Positions 56,291-64,000 of a stretch of 64,000 nucleotides of DNA are shown piece after piece; position 1 is the first letter of the stretch, and every line of letters begins with the position of its first letter. The position numbers were made by a program, and so were the translations under genes. This stretch comes from Azolla caroliniana (Eukaryota > Polypodiophyta): contig JBHGNT010000007.1 in the NCBI GenBank assembly GCA_043228905.1, positions 19,344,001 through 19,408,000 of the forward strand, read 5' to 3'. Under the pieces are notes generated by a model. It was given only the letters and a program-made list of their open reading frames with translations, did not search any database and was not told where the DNA came from.

Positions 56291-58935
56291 ATCATCACTA
56301 ACTACTAAAATCCTGATAACAAATATCATTACATCTTATCTAGTTTAAGCTGCACTAGAAGAGGATGTAAAGATACATGTAAACATAGATATAAAGATGC
56401 TTCAAACTACTGCTTTGCATCTATCCACTTTAAGCATGGTTAGACCCATCACCATCACCATTACTAGTACTCTCTATTGCCTTCTATTTCTCCTCTCCTC
56501 TCTTGGACTGCTACGAACCTCCGATTCTTGCACAAGAGGAGATGCATATGCCCTTCTCCGCTTCATGAATGCTGTCAACATAACATCTCTCAAGAAGGGT
56601 TGGGGTTTAAGCAACAGCAATGGGAGCTGTTGTGATTGGGAAGGTGTGATTTGTGATGCTGTTTCTGCACAGATTCTGGGCATTTCTCTCTCCAGCAAAG
56701 GTCTATATGGGAGTTTATCTCAAGGATTAGCCAACATTCCATCTCTCCAAGTTCTCGACGTTTCGAATAATTACTTATATGGGCCTCTACCAAAAGATTT
56801 CTCAACACTCTCATCCCTTCACACTCTTGATGTCAGTAGCAACAATTTTTCAGGCCAGCTCTCTGATGTATTAGTGAATTTCAGCTCTTTGCAAGTGCTT
56901 AACCTCTCTACCAATGGCTTCAACGGTAGCTTGCCTTCCTCTTCTTTAAGGAATTTGAGCCTCTTGAGGAAATTCCTTGCTAGCAACAATGATTTTAGTG
57001 GAGATTTGCCTCTCATCCTATGCCAAACTGCCCCACTCCTTCAAGAGATGGATCTATCCTCTAACAATTTCTCAGGAACAATCTCAAATGTTATTGGACT
57101 TTGTGGCTCTCTCCAGGCATTAGATCTTGGTGATAACAACTTGGTGGGTAATCTACCCCAAGGTCTTTACAACCTAACCGCATCAACAATGCTTCGCCTC
57201 ACACGTAACCGTTTCAATGGTGAACTAGATAATGCTATCGGCAACCTAATCAATCTCTCTCATTTGATGTTGGGTTCGAACAACTTCACCGGACCACTTC
57301 CCTCCAACCTCTCCTCGTGTACAAACCTAAAGGTATTCACCGCAAACGTAAACAAATTCAATGGTTCATTGGATGTCATTCGATTCAATGAATTCTTGAT
57401 GCTAGAAAATATTGATCTCAATAGCAATGCTTTTGTCGGGTCAATCCCATCCTCATTAACTGAGTGCGCAGCACTCAAGAGCATAAACTTTGCAAAAAAC
57501 AAACTTTCAGGGGATATCCCATCGTCTTTGTATCGATTGAAGAACCTAACCACACTATTGCTAGCAAGCAACAACCTTAATGGGAGCATAAGATCCCTCG
57601 ACGCCACTGAACATTTGGTGAGTGTGATCTTATCCAGGAATTTGTTCAACGAGGCACTACCCAATACGATACAAGGGGTAGCTAATCTACAAGTAATTGC
57701 CCTCGATGACATCCGTCTCTTTGGTTCCATTCCAAAGTGGTTGAAGAATTGCACAAAGCTACAAGTGCTTGACCTTTCGTGGAACAACCTAACCGGATCG
57801 ATCCCGCAATGGATAGGGTCCTTTCCACATCTTTTCTATTTGGACTTATCCCACAACTCTTTCTCTGGAAGTATACCACCCGAATTGTTCTTGTTGCCCG
57901 CGTTGATACATCTCGATAACAACCTAAACGGATTGCAAGGAGTGGTTAGCAACCTTGCCATAAAACAAGAAGTTCATGTCCCACAGCTACAATACACACA
58001 AGTTTCAGCTTTTCCACCCTCGATTGACCTCTCCCATAATCACCTCCAAGGTTCTATACCTTCACAAGTTGGTGCTTTTGTCCTGCTTTTCGACATGTAT
58101 TTGAGTTTCAACAATTTGTCGGGGAACATCCCAAAGACGATCGCCAATATGACCGATCTAGAGAGACTCGATTTATCACACAACTCTCTCACTGGTGGAA
58201 TACCTTCGTCATTGACGAAGCTCACTTTTCTAGTTGATTTCAATGTTTCATACAATCAACTCGAGGGTCCAATACCTCTCGACAATCAATTCTTGACATT
58301 TTCATACGAAAGTTATGAAGGGAACCCACGTCTATGTGGTGCTCCTTTGCCTTCTCCATGTGGGAATCATAATGCCACCAAGTTGGATCCCCACTCCTCT
58401 TCAAGGAGGAGAAAAAGCCCAATTAAAGCTACTGATATTTTCGAGCCAATTGGTGTGGTCATCGGTTATGTTGCATTTCTTGTGGCGTGGTTTACTTTGA
58501 AGCTCACTAGAAGAAAGATTAGATAAGATTGGCCTACACCCAAAGTCTGTAAGTAAGTCTTGTTTATCTTGAATAATATGATGGATTTTTTGGGGGTGAG
58601 GGGAGCAAAAGAAAACCCATCCCACCTTGGAGCTTCTCTTTTTTTATGGCAATAAAGGACATCCAAAGACTCATGGTTGATGCTCCTATAAGCAAACCTT
58701 TTGTGAGTTCTACATAACAAACTACGTTCAACAATGGGCGTCTTGGATTTTCTTTCATATGTACACACATTATATAAACATTAAATACATAATCATGTTT
58801 TATGCCTTCTTTCTCATTGAGTATGAAAGAATGATATGCCAAATTCGTCGTTTTAGCCCTAAGTTCTAATATATTGTGCTCATCAATATTCATGTTATGA
58901 GGTGACATTATGCTTCAAAATATCAAGCTAAAGGA
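56290..58935 (+). repeat. Tandem segmental duplication, copy 1 (receptor-like protein locus)
   Basis: Similarity to 60462-63010 covers about 130 bp upstream (AACAAATATCATTACATCTTA), the whole gene and about 400 bp downstream (TCATAAAGGACATCCAAAG-like, GAAAGAATGATATGCC). Offset of the start codons is 4,145 bp. Confidence 0.88.
56436..58526 (+). CDS. Receptor-like protein, PSKR/PSY1R-type ectodomain without kinase (copy 1)
   Basis: 696 residues from MVRPITIT; an upstream in-frame ATG at 56397 adds 13 residues. I prefer 56436 because the paralogue from the same site is also 696 long. Order: signal peptide (YCLLFLLSSLGLL), LRR N-terminal cap with SCCDWEGVICD, then about 20 leucine-rich repeats of LDLSNNNLxGxIPxxL type. 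An island of about 35 residues (around residues 490-528, ending VSAFPPSIDLSHN) interrupts the repeats, as in phytosulfokine and PSY1 receptors. Four repeats, a C-terminal cap (NPRLCGAPLPSPCG) and one membrane helix (PIGVVIGYVAFLVAWF) follow, with an 8-10 residue basic tail. No kinase follows. Likely a plasma-membrane receptor that signals through a co-receptor kinase. Arabidopsis RLP2/RLP3 have this build. Ligand unknown. No intron seen. Confidence 0.93.
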   Translation: MVRPITITITSTLYCLLFLLSSLGLLRTSDSCTRGDAYALLRFMNAVNITSLKKGWGLSNSNGSCCDWEGVICDAVSAQILGISLSSKGLYGSLSQGLANIPSLQVLDVSNNYLYGPLPKDFSTLSSLHTLDVSSNNFSGQLSDVLVNFSSLQVLNLSTNGFNGSLPSSSLRNLSLLRKFLASNNDFSGDLPLILCQTAPLLQEMDLSSNNFSGTISNVIGLCGSLQALDLGDNNLVGNLPQGLYNLTASTMLRLTRNRFNGELDNAIGNLINLSHLMLGSNNFTGPLPSNLSSCTNLKVFTANVNKFNGSLDVIRFNEFLMLENIDLNSNAFVGSIPSSLTECAALKSINFAKNKLSGDIPSSLYRLKNLTTLLLASNNLNGSIRSLDATEHLVSVILSRNLFNEALPNTIQGVANLQVIALDDIRLFGSIPKWLKNCTKLQVLDLSWNNLTGSIPQWIGSFPHLFYLDLSHNSFSGSIPPELFLLPALIHLDNNLNGLQGVVSNLAIKQEVHVPQLQYTQVSAFPPSIDLSHNHLQGSIPSQVGAFVLLFDMYLSFNNLSGNIPKTIANMTDLERLDLSHNSLTGGIPSSLTKLTFLVDFNVSYNQLEGPIPLDNQFLTFSYESYEGNPRLCGAPLPSPCGNHNATKLDPHSSSRRRKSPIKATDIFEPIGVVIGYVAFLVAWFTLKLTRRKIR

Positions 58936-58939
58936 AATA

Positions 58940-60440
58940 ACATAAAACAATGTGAGAAGAAAGTAAAGGAAAGAGCCTTCAAATATCCATGATGGGATAA
59001 TATAAGATCAAGAATAAGGAGACGCCCTAGCGAGGAGGAACATTTTTCAAAGAAAGAACATATATACCTCATGGTTTGGATGCCCTAGTTCCCCAAGAGC
59101 TTCAATATGTGATGCTACCTTAAGTAATAAAGAAGGATTTTTCTATTGTGCATTTGTTGTCGACGAGAGAAAGAGAGAATCCTATTGGACATATTTGATC
59201 TTCTAGTACGATAATAAATTCTATCTCTCTAAAGATTTTGTATACAATACTTGAGGAGGATTCAAAGCACATATACAAAACACTTAAAACCTTAAAATAA
59301 TTGAGGATCTAATTTGTGACATACTTTCACATGTACTTCATGAAAAGGTTATCTTTTTCGTCTCATAGGGCATATTGATTTTCCAAAGACGATAATAAAA
59401 TCTATCTCTTCAAACAATTTCCAAAGCGACAAATCCAAAATTTAGACAAAGATAACAATGAATGACAATACCATGATTCTCTCACTACTAATAGAACTCA
59501 CAAAAAGGCAAACAAATGATAGAAGCTAACAATCAACAACAAAGAGCAAAATCTAGAAAGGAATTCCCTCTCCACTAACATGATTATGCAAGAAAGGTGA
59601 AGAAAAGGAAAAAGGTGAAACGCAAATCTTGCTCTATTAAGATGGCAAACAAAACAAGAAAGTATAGCGCGAAACAACAAAAAGCAAATTCTGGTCCTAG
59701 TAATAGTCTAATAGACTCTTAAGACTATACATATAAACACAATGTTTGGGTGCAATATTGCTCACATCCTCAAGTATAATGTCGTTCTCAATACACCATG
59801 TTTAATATTCAAGAAAATTGACATTCATCCTACATTTGTTCTTAACAATTTATTCTATAGTTTTTAATCCTAGGCCTGAAGTTGTGCGGTCTAATTTCGG
59901 ATAGGCTTGCTCATGAGGCGAACTCCACAACATCCTCTTGTTTGTTTATACATATAGAATTAGAAAGCAAAGCATTAACAAAATCACAACACTATCAATT
60001 TCATAATGATCATCATCATCTTTCTTTTTAAAATAAAGATTCACATTGGTAACATAACCATCATCTTCCTTGTTTTTTTTTATAAAATTAGAAGGCAAAA
60101 CGTTAACAAAATCATGACACTGCCCATATCATAATCATCCTCAACTACATACAGCCTTCCCATGATTTTATAGAATCGATACATTTTTGTCATTTGACCA
60201 TTGACACATCGCCAAGCATCGTCCCGCTTCTTGTTGTCGTGTCGCATCCTACTATTGGTTGCGAAATTCTGGCAGCTTTTCAAAATCTTTTGAAACAAAG
60301 ACCCATTCTTTGATAGCAATGTCAATCCTTCCAAACTATCACTTTCCTCCCCAGTTTCTCTGTTGTTCTCACGCACAACATATGTAAAGCCTTGCTCTGT
60401 TTCCTTCAATATCTCCTTTCTCCTCAATTCACTAGCATTT
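58940..60440. other. Intergenic spacer between the two receptor genes
   Basis: AT-rich; no gene recognised. ATCTCT..AAACGATAATAAAATCTATCTCT-like pieces at 59205 and 59390 are weakly repeated. Confidence 0.5.
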
Positions 60441-60461
60441 CTTGCATATCCCCACCACCAT

Positions 60462-63010
60462 TATTACTACTGATAACAAATATCATTACATCTTATCTAG
60501 ATTCAGCACTACAAGAAGATGTAAAGATAACATGTGTACAGATGCTTCCAACTACTCCTTTGCATGTATTCACTTCAATCATGGTTAGACCCATCACCAT
60601 CACCATTACTAGTACTCTCTATTGCCTTCTATTTCTCCTCTCCTCTCTTGGACTGCTACGAACCTCCGATTCTTGCACGAGAGGAGATGCCTACGCCCTT
60701 CTCCGGTTCATGAATGCTGTCAACATAACATCTCTCAAGAAGGGTTGGGGTTTAAGCAACAGCAATGGGAGCTGTTGTGATTGGGAAGGTGTAATTTGTG
60801 ATGCTGTTTCCGCACAGATTCTGGGCATTTCTCTGTCCAGCAGAGGTCTATATGGGAGGTTATCTCAAGGATTAGCCAACATTCCATCTCTCCAAGTTCT
60901 CGACGTTTCGAATAATTACTTATATGGGCCTCTACCAAAAGATTTCTCAACACTCTCATCCCTTCACACTCTTGATGTCAGTAGCAACAGTTTTTCGGGC
61001 CAGCTCTCTGATGTATTAGTGAATTTCAGCTCTTTGCAAGTGCTCAACCTCTCTACCAATGCCTTCAATGGTAGCTTGCCTTCCTCTTCTTTAAGGAATT
61101 TGAGCCATTTGAGGCTATTCCTGGCTAGCAACAATGATTTAAGTGGAGATTTGCCACTCAGCCTATGCCAAAATGCCCTCCTCCTTCAAGAGATGAATCT
61201 GTCCTTGAACAGCTTCTCAGGAACAATCTCAAAAGGTATTGGACTTTGTGGCTCTCTCCAAGTATTAGATCTTGGTTACAACAACTTGGTGGGTAACCTA
61301 CCCCAAGATCTTTACAACCTAACCTCATTAGTAATGCTTCACCTCACAACTAACCATTTCGATGGCGAAGTAGATAATGCCATAGGCAACCTAATCAATC
61401 TCTCGCATTTGATGTTGGGTTCTAACAACTTCACCGGTCCACTTCCCTCGAACCTCTCCTCGTGTACAAACCTAAAGATATTCGTCGCAAACGCAAACAA
61501 ATTAAATGGTTCATTGGATGTCGTTCGGTTCAATCAATTCCCAATGCTAGAAAATCTTGATCTCAATAGCAATGCTTTTGTTGGATCAATCCCATCCTCA
61601 TTAAATGAGTGTGTAGCGCTCAAGAGCATACACTTTGCGAGGAACAAACTTTCAGGAGAGATCCCATCGTCTTTGTATCGATTGAAGAACCTAACCACAC
61701 TCTTTCTCTCAAGCAACAACCTTAATGGGAGCATAACATCACTGGATGGGAGTGAACATCTGGTGAGTGTGATCTTATCCAAGAATGTGTTCAATGAGAC
61801 ACTACCCGATAGGATGCAAGGGGTAACTAATCTACAAGTGTTCGCCCTCGGAAACATCCGTCTCTTTGGTTCCATTCCAAAATGGTTGAAGACTTGCACA
61901 AAACTACAAGTGCTTGACCTTTCATGGAACAACCTAACCGGATCGATCCCCCCATGGATAGGGTCCTTTCCACATCTTTTCTATTTGGACTTATCCCACA
62001 ACTCTTTCTTCGGAAGTATACCACCCGAATTGTTCTTGTTGCACGTGTTGATACATCTCGATAACAACCTAACGGGATTGGAATCGGTAGTTAGCAAGCT
62101 TGCCATAAAACAAGAACATGGTGCCCAAGAGCTACAATTCACACAAGTTTCGGCTTTTCCACCCTCGATTTACCTCTCCCATAATCACCTACAAGGGTCT
62201 ATACCTTCACAAGTCGGTGCTTTTATCTTTGTTTTAGACATGGATTTGAGTTACAACAATTTATCAGGGAACATCCCAGAGACGATCGGCTATATGACTG
62301 ATCTTGAGAGCCTCGATTTATCACACAACTCTCTCATTGGTGGAATACCTTTGTCATTGACGAAGCTCACTTTTCTAGCTTATTTCAATGTTTCATACAA
62401 TCAACTCGAGGGTTCAATACCTCTCGGCAACCAATTCTCGACATTTTCTAACAAAAGTTATGAAGGGAACTTTGGTCTTTGTGGTGCCCCTTTATCCTTT
62501 CTTTGTGGGAATGATGATGACACCAAGTCCAATTCCAATTCCTCTTTAGTTTGGAGGAAAACCCCGATTAAGGCCACTGATATTTTCGAACCGATTGGTG
62601 TGGTTATTGGTTATCTTGCATTGATAGTGGGTTGGTTTACTTGGGATCTGACTAGAAGAATGATGGGATAAGATTAGACCACATAATATTTGGATGTCTA
62701 GTTTATCTTCAATAATATAATGGATTTTAAGGGGTGGGGACAAAAATAATGTCAACTCCAAATTTTGGAGCTTCTCTTTTACATGGGGTCATAAAGGACA
62801 TCCAAAGTTGGTTGCAAACCTTTTGTGAATTCAATGTAACAAACTATGTTTGATTAGTGCTTGGATTTCCTTTCTTCCATACACAAACATTGTGTTAATG
62901 CCGCTAAATTCGTGTTTTATGCTTTCTTTCTCATTCCTTACGAAAGAATGATATGCCAAAATTTGTTCCTTTTGGCATGAAACTCTAATTAATATGTTGT
63001 TCTCATCAAT
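60462..63010 (+). repeat. Tandem segmental duplication, copy 2
   Basis: Counterpart of 56290-58935. Downstream similarity runs to GAAAGAATGATATGCCAAA and TCATCAATATCCATGTTAT. Confidence 0.88.
60581..62671 (+). CDS. Receptor-like protein, PSKR/PSY1R-type ectodomain without kinase (copy 2)
   Basis: 696 residues from MVRPITIT, the same length as copy 1. The frame is open further upstream (ATGs at 60542 and 60392) but similarity to copy 1 favours 60581, or 60542 at most. Same domains: signal peptide, Cys-rich cap, about 20 LRRs, island ending VSAFPPSIYLSHN, C-terminal cap (NFGLCGAPLSFLCG), one membrane helix (PIGVVIGYLALIVGWF) and a short basic tail. The N-terminal 150 residues barely differ. 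The mid-LRR region and island differ more (for example MLHLTTNHFDGEVDN against MLRLTRNRFNGELDN), the surface where ligand contact is expected. No stops or slips. Probably expressed or recently so. Confidence 0.93.
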   Translation: MVRPITITITSTLYCLLFLLSSLGLLRTSDSCTRGDAYALLRFMNAVNITSLKKGWGLSNSNGSCCDWEGVICDAVSAQILGISLSSRGLYGRLSQGLANIPSLQVLDVSNNYLYGPLPKDFSTLSSLHTLDVSSNSFSGQLSDVLVNFSSLQVLNLSTNAFNGSLPSSSLRNLSHLRLFLASNNDLSGDLPLSLCQNALLLQEMNLSLNSFSGTISKGIGLCGSLQVLDLGYNNLVGNLPQDLYNLTSLVMLHLTTNHFDGEVDNAIGNLINLSHLMLGSNNFTGPLPSNLSSCTNLKIFVANANKLNGSLDVVRFNQFPMLENLDLNSNAFVGSIPSSLNECVALKSIHFARNKLSGEIPSSLYRLKNLTTLFLSSNNLNGSITSLDGSEHLVSVILSKNVFNETLPDRMQGVTNLQVFALGNIRLFGSIPKWLKTCTKLQVLDLSWNNLTGSIPPWIGSFPHLFYLDLSHNSFFGSIPPELFLLHVLIHLDNNLTGLESVVSKLAIKQEHGAQELQFTQVSAFPPSIYLSHNHLQGSIPSQVGAFIFVLDMDLSYNNLSGNIPETIGYMTDLESLDLSHNSLIGGIPLSLTKLTFLAYFNVSYNQLEGSIPLGNQFSTFSNKSYEGNFGLCGAPLSFLCGNDDDTKSNSNSSLVWRKTPIKATDIFEPIGVVIGYLALIVGWFTWDLTRRMMG

Positions 63011-63619
63011 ATCCATGTTATCTGTTGTAAGTCTACTTAAAAAATCAACATAAAAAGGAAGGAAATAACCTAGAACTAGTCAAGAAGAGAGTCAAGACTG
63101 AACCAAATCATTGTTGGAACTCGTAAAGTGTTGCACTTGCACTCAACATTTTGTTGGGACTATCCACCCAATCCATTACATCTTTCCTCCTAATTCAGGA
63201 TGAATCATTGAAACTATATTCCTCAAGTAAATTTTGTTCAAAAGTTTCCCAATCCGGGCTTGCAACTTGTATTTCAAGATTTCGAGAATGAAGACACAAA
63301 ACTATGACCCTTGCAAAGCTTGACCATTGCATTACAATGAAAATGTCCCTTATTCACATTTAACCTTTGTAGACCTTGAGGTATCATGTCACATCCTTCC
63401 CATTGGAGTGACCATTTGTATCCACGATCTTTTCAATGACCTTTTCACGATCATTTCTCTCACAAAGCATACGGTCCATCATCATGTTCATTACTCAAGC
63501 CAAATCACCATTCGAATGACCAACACTCAATTCACCAACCATCCTCCCCCAATACTCTTTCACATTGGGTTCACAAAATTTATCTCGTGATATTACATGC
63601 ATACGTGTGCTACTTGAGC

Positions 63620-63945
63620 AAGACCATCGGGGACTTGAACAAGAGAGGATGGGATGTTAGGTGACTCGAAGGCTCTTGGGTGTTGAACGATTGCTAGACT
63701 TGAAGGATCACTAGAGTTGAAGGCTTGTCATAGTCAAGGGAAATGCAAAGTCCACAGGTGCACAAAGTCGATGGATGAGCAACATTGAGGATGCGCAGGG
63801 TCAAATGGACCAAAGGGTTGAAGGGAGCCTAGAGTCGAATGGTGCGTAGAGTTAAAGGTAGGTCAGAGTCGAACATTAGGGAGAATCGAATATTCGTTAG
63901 AGTCGAAGGCTCCTTAGAGTTGAAGGTCTTTAGACAACTCTCACC
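63620..63945. repeat. Degenerate short repeats of GAGTCGAAGG type
   Basis: Motifs such as GACTCGAAGGCT, GACTTGAAGGAT, GAGTTGAAGGCT, GAGTCGAATGGT, GAGTCGAACATT, GAGTCGAAGGCT and GAGTTGAAGGTC recur every 20-40 bp. No coding frame follows them. The stretch 63011-63619 shows nothing recognisable. Confidence 0.55.
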
Positions 63946-64000
63946 AAAATTTGCATAAACAACTCCATTGATTGACAGAAACGACACATAAACCAATAAC

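Noticed and set aside
58527-60440. Kinase exon belonging to the first receptor gene
   Set aside because: No kinase motifs (glycine loop, HRD, DFG) in any frame up to the second gene; the protein ends with its own stop after the membrane helix.

Overview
This window looks like the repeat-rich nuclear genome of a flowering plant. The evidence is class I and II plant transposons (Ty1/copia with initiator-Met tRNA primer sites, Tat-like and chromodomain Ty3/gypsy, Mutator-like elements carrying a ULP1-type protease, hAT, LINE) and two receptor-like proteins of the phytosulfokine-receptor type. There are GT-AG introns, TATA boxes and no bacterial gene signals. The species cannot be told from the sequence. 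Almost every transposon gene is broken by stops or frameshifts. The two leucine-rich-repeat genes at the right end are the only plainly intact protein genes.

Layout. 1-2694: diverged 100-115 bp tandem repeats, then a long ATAC/ACAT-rich simple-sequence tract. 2695-22411: MULE1, a giant Mutator-like element with long terminal inverted repeats (TIRs), subterminal arrays of a 20-bp motif, a transposase on the minus strand and a ULP1-like cysteine protease on the minus strand. MULE1 was later hit by Copia1 (3865-11071), which itself carries a 1.4-kb solo-LTR-like insert, and by Copia2 (12747-17595). 22412-23262: ATAC/CA simple sequence. 23263-39851: MULE2, a sibling with the same architecture and a ULP remnant, invaded by chromovirus fragments (27521-29639 and 37235-39188). 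A nearly complete Tat-like gypsy element (29645-37229) split those fragments. 39852-44060: microsatellites, a LYRM1-like gene fragment and unidentified exon-like pieces. 44041-50304: a hAT transposase gene split by Copia3 (45036-49867), which contains its own solo LTR. 51956-53314: a 5'-truncated LINE with a 17-bp target duplication. 56290-63010: a tandem duplication of a receptor-like protein gene.

How the parts relate. The nesting gives an order of events. The two related MULEs sit in the same simple-sequence tract, then took LTR elements, then solo LTRs or Tat. Removing Copia1 rejoins the MULE1 transposase exactly inside its SWIM zinc finger, and removing Copia3 rejoins the hAT reading frame exactly. 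LTR pairs of Copia1 and Tat differ at about 7 positions each (counted by eye over 444 and 389 bp), so those two insertions are of similar, fairly young age.

Most interesting for follow-up: the Tat element's extra acidic ORF behind its own TATA-like box; the paired MULEs with phased subterminal arrays, a ULP protease and a C-terminal zinc ribbon; the duplicated tRNA-head/GC-rich minisatellite composite inside Copia1; and the two kinase-less phytosulfokine-receptor-like proteins.
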